DNA of 64,000 nucleotides from NCBI RefSeq assembly GCF_011766325.1, contig NZ_BLLG01000022.1, positions 40,423 to 104,422 of the forward strand, in the 5' to 3' direction. The translations under genes were made by a program, and so were the position numbers. Positions 9,380-17,196 of this stretch are shown piece after piece; position 1 is the stretch's first letter; each line of letters opens with the position of its first letter. This stretch comes from Streptomyces pacificus. Lineage in GTDB: Bacteria > Actinomycetota > Actinomycetes > Streptomycetales > Streptomycetaceae. Under the pieces are notes generated by a model, which saw only the letters and a program-made list of their open reading frames with translations, had not been told where the DNA came from and did no database searches.

Positions 9380-9399
9380 AGATAGCAAGACGGCTATCT
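9380..9399. promoter_or_regulatory. Inverted repeat upstream of methyltransferase gene
   Basis: AGATAGC and GCTATCT form perfect 7-bp arms around AAGACG, about 60 nt before the methyltransferase start. A short palindrome TCTCGAGA lies closer to the start. It could be an operator or a small hairpin; nothing here identifies the regulator. Confidence 0.4.
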
Positions 9400-9459
9400 C
9401 ATGATGTGGAGGGATGGGAGTACGGTGGCCCCATCACGTCTCGAGAGGGGTCCAGCCGC

Positions 9460-10272
9460 ATGACGAGGAAGCCCGCCGTTTACACCCACGGCCACCACGA
9501 GGCGGTGCTGCGCTCGCACCGCTGGCGCACAGCCGGCAACTCCGCCGCCCACCTGCTGCCCGAACTGCGGCCTGGGGCGGACGTACTGGACATTGGATGC
9601 GGACCCGGCACGATCACCGCCGACCTGGCGTCCCTGGTCCCCGAAGGCACGGTCACGGCGGTCGACGCCGTCGCGGGCATCCTGGCGGAGGCGCGGGAGG
9701 CCGCCGCAGCCCGCGGAGTGCACAACGTCCGTTTCGCGGTCGCCGACGTCCAGGCCCTGGACTTCCCGGACGGCTCGTTCGACGTCGTCCACGCGCACCA
9801 GGTGCTCCAGCACGTCGGCGACCCCGTGGGAGCACTGCGGGAGATGCGGCGGGTGTGCAGGCCGGGCGGCGTCGTCGCGGTCCGCGACAGCGACTACGGC
9901 GCCTTCACCTGGTTCCCGGAGGTCCCGGCGCTGGACACATGGCGGGACCTCTACCGCCGTGTGGCGCGGGCGAACGGCGGTGAACCGGACGCCGGCCGCA
10001 GACTGCGCTCCTGGGCGCGCGCCGCCGGCTTCACCGACATCACGGCGACCGCCTCCGCCTGGTGCTTCACGACTCCGGACGAACGCGCCTGGTGGAGCGA
10101 GCTGTGGGCGGACCGTACAAAGGCCTCGACATACGCCGCCCTCGCTCTGGAGGGCGGGCACGCCCGCCCGGACGACCTCGACGGCATCGCCGCGGCCTGG
10201 CGCCTCTGGGGGCAGGAGGACGACGGCTGGTTCATGGTCCCGCACGGGGAACTGCTCTGCCGGGTGCCCTGA
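9460..10272 (+). CDS. Class I SAM-dependent methyltransferase
   Basis: A 270-residue protein of the UbiE/Methyltransf_11 type. SAM-binding motif I is VLDIGCGPGT near residues 43-52, followed by the acidic VTAVDAV, and DVVHAHQVLQHVGDP is motif IV/post-I typical of this family. The substrate is unknown. The ATG follows GAGAGGGG by about 9 nt. The gene stands alone between regions of repeats. Confidence 0.85.
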   Translation: MTRKPAVYTHGHHEAVLRSHRWRTAGNSAAHLLPELRPGADVLDIGCGPGTITADLASLVPEGTVTAVDAVAGILAEAREAAAARGVHNVRFAVADVQALDFPDGSFDVVHAHQVLQHVGDPVGALREMRRVCRPGGVVAVRDSDYGAFTWFPEVPALDTWRDLYRRVARANGGEPDAGRRLRSWARAAGFTDITATASAWCFTTPDERAWWSELWADRTKASTYAALALEGGHARPDDLDGIAAAWRLWGQEDDGWFMVPHGELLCRVP

Positions 10273-10735
10273 GGCATGCCCGGTTCCGGTTGCCGAATAC
10301 CGATCCCCTGCCACCCGTCGCCGGGCACGGGTCGCGGGCACGGGCACAGGTCGCGGGTCGCGGGTCGCGGGTCGCGGGCACGGGTCGCGGATGCCGAGGG
10401 CGCCGGAACCGCCCGTCCGGTCCGGCCGTCCCCGCAGACGGCATCCGGCCCCCGCGGACGCCACCTGCCGCCGGCAGAGCCGGCCGCTTGCGACGGGAGT
10501 CACCATGTACGGCTTCGCCTCCGGACAAGACGGGCGGGAACCGGCCCGTTCCGGCCCCCGCAGCCGCGCTCCGCACTTCGCCGTCCACCTCCCCGCCGCC
10601 GCCCCAGTACCGCCGCGGCACTTCGCCGTACCTCGCCGTACCTCGCCGCACTTCACTGACCGCCGACGGCCGTGACCGGTGCCTCGCAGCGGGAACCGAT
10701 CTCACGGTTCCCCGGTGCCAACTACCCTCGCCGGT
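10273..10735. repeat. Intergenic region with GGGTCGC and CCGTACCTCG tandem repeats
   Basis: GGGTCGC-type units run from about 10328 to 10390, and CTTCGCCGTACCTCGCCGTA-like units near 10619-10652. No gene is supported. Confidence 0.6.
10723..10728 (+). promoter_or_regulatory. Candidate -10 box of a leaderless gene (TACCCT)
   Basis: TACCCT ends 7 nt before the VOC-protein ATG and there is no Shine-Dalgarno sequence, the arrangement expected for a leaderless transcript. No clear -35 is visible. Confidence 0.4.
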
Positions 10736-11116
10736 ATGAAGATCCTCGGAACCACGCTGCGTATCTGCGTCGACGACCTCGAAGCCGCGTCCGGCTTCTA
10801 CGAACGCCTCACCGGCACGCGTGCGCTCCGCTTCGAGCGCGGCGGTGTATCGGTGGCGGCGGTGGGCTGCTTCCTGCTGATGAGCGGCCCCGAGGCGGAG
10901 CTGGAAATACTCCGCAAGGTCTCCGCGACCATCGCGGTCGAGGACGTGGACACGGCGTTCGCGACACTCACCGAGGTCGGCGCCAAGGTGGTGGCCGGGC
11001 CGGTGCCGACGCCGGTCGGCCGCAACCTCATCGCGGTCCATCCGGACGGTTCGGTGTTCGAGTACGTCGACCGGAAAGCCACCGCCACCGACTCCGTGAG
11101 CACACCCGGCAGCTGA
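10736..11116 (+). CDS. VOC (glyoxalase/bleomycin-resistance) family protein
   Basis: A 126-residue single VOC module. It opens with the beta strand MKILGTTLRICVDDLEAASGFYERL and closes with NLIAVHPDGSVFEYVD, the usual first and last strands of the paired beta-alpha-beta fold. Members bind metals for ring cleavage or isomerisation, or bind drugs; the expected metal ligands are not clear here, so catalysis is uncertain. No ribosome site precedes the ATG, but a -10-like TACCCT lies 7 nt upstream, suggesting leaderless translation. Confidence 0.75.
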   Translation: MKILGTTLRICVDDLEAASGFYERLTGTRALRFERGGVSVAAVGCFLLMSGPEAELEILRKVSATIAVEDVDTAFATLTEVGAKVVAGPVPTPVGRNLIAVHPDGSVFEYVDRKATATDSVSTPGS

Positions 11117-11644
11117 CGGCACCGGCCGAAGTCCGGCGGACCGGACGCCCGGACCGCCCCCGCGTGCCGCAACGGGCCTCCGGTGGCCTGAACCGGGCCC
11201 GCACGCGGCAAGGATCCGAGCCGCGCCCGCACCCTTCGGGCGGCAGGACGTCGTCCAGCGCTCGGGTATCGCAACCGGGCGCCGTACCCGGGCGGCCACC
11301 CTGCCGCGGTCAGTCCCGGCACGAGTCGGCCGCGCGGCCGGAGGTGAGGGATCGGGTTCGTCCGACGATGAGCCGTGCGGTGTTCGGGCTGCTGTCGTGT
11401 CTCGCGCGCCCCCGGCACGACCTGACCACGGCGCACACGAACGGCAGGCTCTCCTCCGCGCGGGCTCGCCTCCGCGCGGGCTGGGGAGGGTTCGTCGAGG
11501 GGCGCGGCCGAAGCCCGCCGCGGGCCGGGCCGCGCTCGACCGACGGAGAGTGGAGCTTGTCGCCGGGGCGGACCGTACACCGGATTCCGCTGGTCGGCCC
11601 GGCCCTGCGGCGCCGGGATCCGGCTGCGGTGCGCGGGGTTCCCT
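11117..11644. other. GC-rich intergenic region
   Basis: No gene is supported. It contains imperfect repeats of GCCTCCGCGCGGGCT near 11455-11485. Confidence 0.5.
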
Positions 11645-12100
11645 CTCCGCGGTGATGGCCCAGCGCCCATGGTCGCGCCAGGCACCGTCGATGAAGAGGA
11701 AGGCCGGGGAGAAGCCCTCCAGCCGGAAGCCCGTCCGTCGCACCAGAGCGACGGACGGCATGTTGCCGGGCTGGATGCCGGCTTCGAGCCGGTGCAGACC
11801 GAGCGGCCCGAGGGCATGGCGGACGACGAGTCCGAGCCCCTCGGTCGTCAATCCACGACCCGCGGCGTGGGCGCGAACGCACCGTAACCGGGTGCGCCGT
11901 TGAGGAAGGCACCCTGGACCATGTTGGTGATGTTGGTGATGTTGGTGATGTTGGTGATCCGCCCGTCCGTACGGTCGCAGAGGAGAAAGCCGGTCCTGGT
12001 CGGGTCCTCGAGGAGTCCGCGGGCGCAGGCGGTGTACGCGGCGCCGGTCCGGGGCGGGAAGAGCCAGGGCCGGGCCGGGGCCGGGCCGTCGTGCCGGTCG
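11645..12100 (-). pseudogene. Frameshifted RimJ-type GNAT acetyltransferase with (Ile-Thr-Asn)4 expansion
   Basis: Two reading frames together spell a RimJ/RimL-like acetyltransferase. The 5' frame encodes a stretch ending in NMVQGAFLNGAPGYGAFA and then hits a stop; the other frame continues with HAAGRGLTTEGLGLVV, GLHRLEAGIQPGNMPS and the C-terminal FLFIDGAWRDHGRWAITAE. The switch is near 11870, where a single-base indel explains both. Upstream, GTTGGTGAT is repeated four times (11923-11958), adding Ile-Thr-Asn copies to a strand that usually has one. No convincing start or C-terminal stop is left. Confidence 0.75.
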
Positions 12101-12425
12101 TGGAGATCCGCCGAAGCGTGTGTCGTCGCGATGGCGGTTGCGCGGGGTTCTCGGGCATTCTTGTCAGACAGGTCGTGCGTGCCCGCAGGGAGTCGGGCTG
12201 AGTGGAGCCTCGCAATCCGCCGGGTGTGAACTACGGTGTGCGGCAGGACGCGAGGGCGCCACGGTCACCGTGTGCCGGACGAAGAGCTGGTTCGGGAACC
12301 GGCCGGGCGGTGCCCCGGTCCGGCGCGCCCCTCTCCGGCACCGCCGTCGGCAGAGGCCGTGTGCCGGGGTGACGGACGGACGAGTACCCGGACGCGAGGC
12401 CTGACAAGTGAGCCGAGGAGGGTTC
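12101..12425. other. Intergenic region upstream of GntR regulator
   Basis: No supported gene. The only clear signal is the GAGGAGGG ribosome site of the following regulator at its right end. Confidence 0.5.
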
Positions 12426-13178
12426 GTGGCAGTCAGCGGACAGCAGCGGAGACCGGTCGTCATCCTGTACGGGCGCATCGCGGACGCCATCCACGACGGC
12501 ACCTATCCGCCGGGATCCACCCTGCCGTCGGAGCCCCGGCTGGCGGCCGATCTGGGGGTGAGCCGGCCCGCACTGCGCGAGGCGCTGCTGCTGCTGCAGG
12601 AGGACGGGCTGCTGACGGTGCGGCGCGGGGTGGGCAGAACCGTCAACGACAGCCCCCCTCGCCGCGGCTTCGAGCACGTCGGCCCCCTGGAGGAGCAGCT
12701 CTCGGCCGGCACACCGCCGCTGCGGGTGAAGGCGCTGCTGCGGACGGTCGAGGAGCCGACGGACTTCACCACCCAGCATCTGCTCGCCCCCGCCCGAGCA
12801 GAGCTGCGGTTCTGGGAGTCGCTGCTGTCCGGAGAGGGCACCGCGGCGGCGCTCAGCCAGGAGTGGGCTGCGGCCGACGACGTCCTGGAGCGGGCGCATC
12901 CGCCGTTCGCGCAGGCTCTGCGGGAGACGCGGGGCGACACCGGGACATCGATGCTGGCCGTGCTGACCGGGGCGTCCCGCGGCGTGCCGCTGACGGCGCA
13001 CTCGGGCATCACCGCGACGCTGCTCGGGAGCCGACGCGGAGCCCAGTTGCACCGCCCCGCCGACACACCCGCGGTCCTGCTCACCCAGGTCGTGCGGTCC
13101 GGTGGCGTCCCGGTGCTGGCCGCGAAGCACATGCTTCCGACGGGCGCCCCCGCGCTGCCCGTCCTCCAGTCGAACTGA
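12426..13178 (+). CDS. GntR-family transcriptional regulator
   Basis: The 250-residue protein has a winged helix-turn-helix at residues 10-75 (YPPGSTLPSEPRLAADLGVS then ALREALLLLQEDGLL, the GntR signature). The C-terminal part looks like a UTRA/chorismate-lyase-like ligand domain. Such proteins usually repress nearby genes until a small ligand binds; adenosine deaminase follows 243 bp downstream in the same direction, but no shared operator was seen. The GTG was chosen because GAGGAGGG ends about 3 nt before it; an earlier in-frame GTG lies inside the leader. Confidence 0.8.
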   Translation: MAVSGQQRRPVVILYGRIADAIHDGTYPPGSTLPSEPRLAADLGVSRPALREALLLLQEDGLLTVRRGVGRTVNDSPPRRGFEHVGPLEEQLSAGTPPLRVKALLRTVEEPTDFTTQHLLAPARAELRFWESLLSGEGTAAALSQEWAAADDVLERAHPPFAQALRETRGDTGTSMLAVLTGASRGVPLTAHSGITATLLGSRRGAQLHRPADTPAVLLTQVVRSGGVPVLAAKHMLPTGAPALPVLQSN

Positions 13179-13407
13179 CGGCGGCCGGCAGCGGGGTCCG
13201 GTGGCCGCGCTGCGGGCCGCGGCACAGACCGCCCAGGGCCGGGGGCCGGGGCCAGGAGAGGAGCCGGCCCCGGACGGACCGGGGCGCGGCAGGGCCGGGA
13301 CCGGACACCGGACCCGGCCCAGGTCGGCCTCGGGCAGCGGACCGGGCCCGGCGGAAGCCCCACCGCGGCGCGAGGCGGCCGCCGGGGCATCCGGCCGCCG
13401 TGTGGCG

Positions 13408-13413
13408 TACACT
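13408..13413 (+). promoter_or_regulatory. -10 box for leaderless add transcript (TACACT)
   Basis: TACACT is followed by 8 nt and then the add ATG, with no ribosome site, so transcription probably starts at or next to the start codon. A -35 element is not obvious. Confidence 0.45.
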
Positions 13414-13421
13414 CACGCTGC

Positions 13422-14534
13422 ATGCACTTGTCTGACATCTCTGCCGCAGAGTCGACGGCCGCCGCCGGCCCCGTCAACGACTGGATCCGCCGGGCGCCGA
13501 AGGCCGTCCTCCACGACCATCTGGACGGCGGTCTGCGTCCCGCGACAATCATCGAACTTGCCCGTGAGTGCGGCTACGGTGAACTGCCCACAGAGGACCC
13601 CGGCGCCCTCGCCCTGTGGTTCCGCAACGCTGCGGACTCCGGGTCGCTGGAACGCTATCTGGAGACCTTCGCGCACACCTGCGCGGTGATGCAGACCCGT
13701 GACGCCCTCTTCCGGGTCGCGGCCGAGTGCGCCGAGGATCTGGCAGCGGACGGCGTGGTATACGCCGAGGTTCGCTACGCACCCGAGCAGCACCAGGAGC
13801 ACGGGCTGGGCCTCGACGAGGTCGTGGACGCCGTCAACGACGGTTTCCGCGAGGGCGAGCGACGGGCCGGAGGCCGTATCACCGTGCGGGCCCTGCTCAC
13901 CGGTATGCGGCACACCCGGCGTTCGCTGGAGATAGCCGAGTTGACCGTCGCGCACCGGGACCGCGGTGTCGCCGGCTTCGACATCGCGGGCGGTGAGATC
14001 GGCAACCCGCCGGCGAACCACCTGCCCGCCTTCCAGTATCTGAAGCGGCACAACTGCCACTTCACCATCCACGCAGGCGAGGCCGTCGGAGCGGAGTCCG
14101 TCCACGAGGCGGTCCAGCTCTGCGGTGCGGAGCGGATCGGGCACGGTGTGCGGATCACCGACGACATCCAGGTCCACGACGACGGCACCGCCACCCTCGG
14201 CCGTCTCGCCGCCTACGTTCGCGACAACCGCATCGCGCTGGAGGTGTGCCCGACGTCCAATCTGCAGACCGGGGCGGCGAAGGACTACCCGACGCACCCG
14301 ATCGACCTGCTGCACCGCCTGGGCTTCCGGGTGACACTCAACACCGACAACCGTCTGGTCTCCGGCACGACCATGAGCCGCGAGTTCCAGCACATGGCCG
14401 ACGCCTTCGGCTACGGGCCCGAGGTCTTCGAGCGGTTCACGGTCGCGGCAGTCGAGTCCGCGTTTCTGCCGCTCCCGGAGCGCCGCCGCCTCATCGACGA
14501 GGTGATCCGACCGGGGTACGCGGCGCTGGGCTGA
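13422..14534 (+). CDS. add: Adenosine deaminase
   Basis: The 370-residue cytosolic enzyme deaminates adenosine and deoxyadenosine to inosine forms in purine salvage. Zinc ligands are HDHLDGG near residues 31-37 and HAGEAVG near 214-220, with the catalytic glutamate in the latter. GAERIGHGVRI supplies the next histidine and LNTDNR the metal aspartate. Length matches bacterial Add. It is leaderless by appearance and convergent with the LD-carboxypeptidase gene, separated by a strong hairpin. Confidence 0.95.
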   Translation: MHLSDISAAESTAAAGPVNDWIRRAPKAVLHDHLDGGLRPATIIELARECGYGELPTEDPGALALWFRNAADSGSLERYLETFAHTCAVMQTRDALFRVAAECAEDLAADGVVYAEVRYAPEQHQEHGLGLDEVVDAVNDGFREGERRAGGRITVRALLTGMRHTRRSLEIAELTVAHRDRGVAGFDIAGGEIGNPPANHLPAFQYLKRHNCHFTIHAGEAVGAESVHEAVQLCGAERIGHGVRITDDIQVHDDGTATLGRLAAYVRDNRIALEVCPTSNLQTGAAKDYPTHPIDLLHRLGFRVTLNTDNRLVSGTTMSREFQHMADAFGYGPEVFERFTVAAVESAFLPLPERRRLIDEVIRPGYAALG

Positions 14535-14568
14535 CAGCGGTGACCTCCGCGACGCGGGACGTACGGCC

Positions 14569-14615
14569 CGGCTGCCGGTCCGGGTGCACCGGCGGTGCAC
14601 CCGGACCGGCAGCCG
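14569..14615. terminator. Bidirectional terminator hairpin between add and ldcA
   Basis: A perfect 22-bp stem with a 3-nt loop; arms begin CGGCTGCCGGTCC and end GGACCGGCAGCCG. It sits between two convergent stops, 34 nt after add and 79 nt after ldcA. There is no U-tract, as is common in Streptomyces. Confidence 0.8.
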
Positions 14616-14694
14616 TCCGTGCGTGCGGCACGGGGCCGGACGGCGCCACGCACCGCACGGGCCGCCGCCGGCCCTGCGCCGGCGCCGGACGGCG

Positions 14695-15660
14695 TCAGCT
14701 CAGGGCCGGGACGTTCAGCGCCAAGGTCCCCGCCTCGGCGTCCAGTACCGCTGGAAGCCCGAGCGGCACCGTGAGGCAGCCGGGACCGTGCCCGAAACCC
14801 AGCTCCTCGGTGATCGGTACTCCGAGACCCGAGAGCCGGTCCAGGAGCAGCGCCCTGACCTCCTCGTAGGGCCCGCAGTCCGCCCAGGAGCCGAGGGCGA
14901 TGCCCGTCACGCCGTCCAGCCATCCGGAGCGCAGCAGCTGGGTGAGAACCCGGTCCAGGCGGTACGCCTCCTCCCCCACGTCTTCGATGAGCAGCAGCCC
15001 GCCGCGCGCCGAGGGCCGTGTGTGCGGGGTGCCGAGGTCGGCCGCGAGCAGGCTGACACAGCCGCCGAGGGTGATGCCGCTCGCCCGCCCCGGGACCAGC
15101 GCGCCGCCCCCCGCACCTGGTCCGAGGGTCATCACCGACTCGGGTGCGAACAGTGTGGCGCGCAGGGACTCCTGAGCGGCGGTGTCCTTCAGAAACGCCG
15201 CCGTGGCGGGCATGGGGCCGTGCAGGGTGGACTGCCCGGTCCGGACCGCGAAGGCTTCGTGGAGCGCGGTCACATCGCTGTAGCCGACGAACACCTTCGG
15301 TCCGGCCGCGCGTATCGCGGCCCAGTCGACGAGGTCCACCATGCGCTGGGCGCCGTAGCCGCCGCGGGCGCAGATCACCGCTGAGACGGCGGGGTCGCAC
15401 CACGCCCGCTGCAGGTCCCCGGCGCGGTCCTCATCCGTACCCGCCAGATGCCCGAAAGCCGGATGCTCGTCGAGCACATGAGGCATGACGACCGGGTCCA
15501 GGTCCCATCCGCGCAGAATGTCCAGCCCCGATTCGAGCGCCTCGGCCGGGACGGGGCCGCTCGTCGCCACGACGGCCACCCTGGCGCCGGGGGCGAGGCG
15601 CGGGGGGCGGGTCAATGCGGCCGGGGCCGCGGTGCCGGAGTGCCGGTGCATGCCGTTCAC
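14695..15660 (-). CDS. ldcA: LD-carboxypeptidase (peptidase S66)
   Basis: The 321-residue cytoplasmic serine peptidase removes the terminal D-Ala from murein tetrapeptides during peptidoglycan recycling. The nucleophile is Ser128 in VGYSDVTAL; the glutamate lies in LIEDVGEEAYRLDR and the histidine in GFGHGPG. CARGGYGAQR is another family hallmark. The GTG start follows AGGAG by 6 nt. The mobile element ends just upstream of this ribosome site, separating the gene from the S9 peptidase gene that precedes it in the same direction. Confidence 0.9.
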   Translation of the reverse strand: MNGMHRHSGTAAPAALTRPPRLAPGARVAVVATSGPVPAEALESGLDILRGWDLDPVVMPHVLDEHPAFGHLAGTDEDRAGDLQRAWCDPAVSAVICARGGYGAQRMVDLVDWAAIRAAGPKVFVGYSDVTALHEAFAVRTGQSTLHGPMPATAAFLKDTAAQESLRATLFAPESVMTLGPGAGGGALVPGRASGITLGGCVSLLAADLGTPHTRPSARGGLLLIEDVGEEAYRLDRVLTQLLRSGWLDGVTGIALGSWADCGPYEEVRALLLDRLSGLGVPITEELGFGHGPGCLTVPLGLPAVLDAEAGTLALNVPALS

Positions 15661-15738
15661 CGGTTCTCCTTCGAGGATGCCCCGGCCTTCAGGCCGGGGA
15701 GGAATCGAAGCTCCCGCGTAGCGGGGCACGGAATAGAG

Positions 15739-15759
15739 CAATCGCCGTCAGGGCGATTG
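15739..15759 (-). terminator. Hairpin after the Arc-like gene
   Basis: CAATCGCC and GGCGATTG form an 8-bp stem with a 5-nt loop. It overlaps the last codons and stop of the small gene reading leftward. Confidence 0.5.
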
Positions 15760-15906
15760 GTCGTCTCCACCCACCGGACCGAGGACGGCCTCAAGCAGGT
15801 GGATGATCTCGGAGTTGAGGGACCGCCGGTCGGTCCGGGCCTTCTCGACGAGGCGTTCATGCAGGTCAGCGGGCAGACGGAGAGAGATCCGCTTCTCAGG
15901 TTCCAT
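15748..15906 (-). CDS. Arc-like ribbon-helix-helix DNA-binding protein within the IS
   Basis: A 52-residue protein beginning MEPEKRISLRLPADLHERL and continuing with DRRSLNSEIIHLLEAVL. A beta strand with alternating KRISLRL, then two helices with the SLNSEI turn, is the ribbon-helix-helix fold of Arc/CopG repressors, which bind DNA as dimers. It is divergent from tnpB with only 14 bp between the two start codons, so a dimer bound there would cover both promoters. No ribosome site is visible. It likely regulates tnpB and itself; this is inference from position. Confidence 0.7.
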   Translation of the reverse strand: MEPEKRISLRLPADLHERLVEKARTDRRSLNSEIIHLLEAVLGPVGGDDQSP

Positions 15907-15908
15907 GC

Positions 15909-15914
15909 TACGAT
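15909..15914 (+). promoter_or_regulatory. -10 box for leaderless tnpB (TACGAT)
   Basis: TACGAT lies 6 nt before the tnpB ATG inside the 14-bp divergent gap, so the tnpB mRNA probably has no leader. Confidence 0.4.
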
Positions 15915-15920
15915 GATGCC

Positions 15921-17165
15921 ATGACGACGCCAGGGAAGCATCAGAGGGATGCCGGGCATGCTCGGCACACCTTCCGGCTTCGCGTGCCGTCGACCTCCCG
16001 CGCTGGTCTGATGGCCGAGTGGGCGCGCTGCCGGTGGGTGTGGAACGAGTGCGTGGCCATGTCTCGCAAGGTCCACGCCGCGAACCGGGACACGGCTGAG
16101 AAGACGACGTGCGGCCCGGCCCAGCTCGACAAGATGCTGACCGAGGCCCGCACCGCGATGGCCTGGCTGCGTGAGGGTGCCTCGGTGCCGCAGCAGCAGA
16201 CCATCCGCGACTTCGCCACGTCCCGCGCCAAGGCCATGAAGGACATCAAGGCCGGGCTGCCGATGCGGCAGCGCGCCGGGATGCCCCGGATCAAGCGCAA
16301 GCGCGAGGCGCTGCCGACGCTGAACTACACCACCCGGGGCTTCCGGCTGAGGGACGGCCGCCTGCACCTCGCGGGCGGGATCGTGCTGACGCCTGTGTGG
16401 TCCCGCGAACTCCCGGCCGCGCCCACCTCGGTGCGGATCTACCAGGACAGCGTCGGCCACTGGTACGCCTCGTTCGTCGTCGCGACCGAGGCCCATCCGC
16501 TCCCCGCCACCGGCCGGGTGCTCGGCGTGGACTGGGGCGTCAAGGAAACCGCCACCACCACATCCGACACCCACGACCTCCCCCACGCCGAACACGGCAA
16601 GAAAGCCGCGCAGCGCCTCGCCCACTACCAGCGGATGATGGCCCGCCGCCGCCCCGCGCGCGGGCAGGCAGCCTCCAAGGGCTACCGGCAGGCGCAGCGG
16701 CAGACCGCGAAGCTGCACAAGAAGGCCGCCCGGCAACGCCAGGACACCGCCCGCAAATGGGCCACGTCCGTGGTCCGCGACCACGACGCGATCGCCGTCG
16801 AGGATTTCCGCCCGAAGTTCCTCGGCAAGACCACCATGGCCCGCAAAGCCGCCGACGCGGCGATCGGCGCCACCAAGACGGCCCTGACCGAGATGGGCCG
16901 CAAGCATGGACGGGACATCCGTCTTGTACATCCCGCGCACACCACGATGGACTGCGCGGCGTGCGGAGCGAGAACCAAGCACGCACTTCCTCTTTCGGAA
17001 CGTACCTACACCTGCACCGCGTGCGGAGCCGTATCCCCTCGGGACAAGAACTCCGCCCGCGTGATGCTCGTCCGGGCTGGTCTCAACCCGGCTGGTGCCG
17101 ATCGTGTAAGAGCTGGCGGACCGCTGGTCCCCAGCCAACGTGAGCCAGGAATCCCCATCCTTTAG
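15921..17165 (+). CDS. tnpB: RNA-guided endonuclease TnpB
   Basis: The 414-residue protein has the three RuvC acidic residues in place: Asp204 (LGVDWGVKET), Glu294 (IAVEDFRPKF) and Asp375 (SPRDKNSAR). A four-cysteine zinc finger (Cys345, Cys348, Cys365, Cys368) sits between the last two. The N-terminal region has the usual WRCRWVWNE-like helix. TnpB nucleases use an RNA made from the element's right end to cut DNA at the empty donor site and so help the element persist. All catalytic positions are intact, so it may be active. A -10 box 6 nt before the ATG suggests leaderless expression. Confidence 0.92.
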   Translation: MTTPGKHQRDAGHARHTFRLRVPSTSRAGLMAEWARCRWVWNECVAMSRKVHAANRDTAEKTTCGPAQLDKMLTEARTAMAWLREGASVPQQQTIRDFATSRAKAMKDIKAGLPMRQRAGMPRIKRKREALPTLNYTTRGFRLRDGRLHLAGGIVLTPVWSRELPAAPTSVRIYQDSVGHWYASFVVATEAHPLPATGRVLGVDWGVKETATTTSDTHDLPHAEHGKKAAQRLAHYQRMMARRRPARGQAASKGYRQAQRQTAKLHKKAARQRQDTARKWATSVVRDHDAIAVEDFRPKFLGKTTMARKAADAAIGATKTALTEMGRKHGRDIRLVHPAHTTMDCAACGARTKHALPLSERTYTCTACGAVSPRDKNSARVMLVRAGLNPAGADRVRAGGPLVPSQREPGIPIL

Positions 17166-17196
17166 GGCGGGGAGGATGTCAATTCTTCAGTTCGAG
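17030..17196 (+). ncRNA. Predicted omega (reRNA) of the TnpB element with flank-derived guide
   Basis: In IS605-type elements the guide RNA comes from the 3' end of tnpB plus the right-end hairpin, and the guide is the first 16-20 nt past the element. Here the scaffold would end at GGATGTC (about 17180) and the guide would begin AATTCTTCAGTTCG, within the 3' end of the S9 peptidase gene. The 5' limit is a guess. Confidence 0.4.

Larger units (their letters stand above)
15671..17180 (+). mobile_element. IS1341-like (IS200/IS605 family) element with tnpB only
   Basis: About 1.5 kb. The left end has a perfect hairpin (CCCCGGCC, TTCA, GGCCGGGG at 15680-15699). The right end has the related imperfect hairpin CCCCATCC, TTTA, GGGCGGGG (17153-17172) followed by AGGATGTC, typical of IS605-family ends. 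It carries tnpB and a divergent Arc-like gene but no Y1 transposase, so it would depend on TnpA from elsewhere. Ends are estimated to within about 10 bp on the left. It lies between the S9 peptidase stop and the ldcA ribosome site. Confidence 0.75.
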
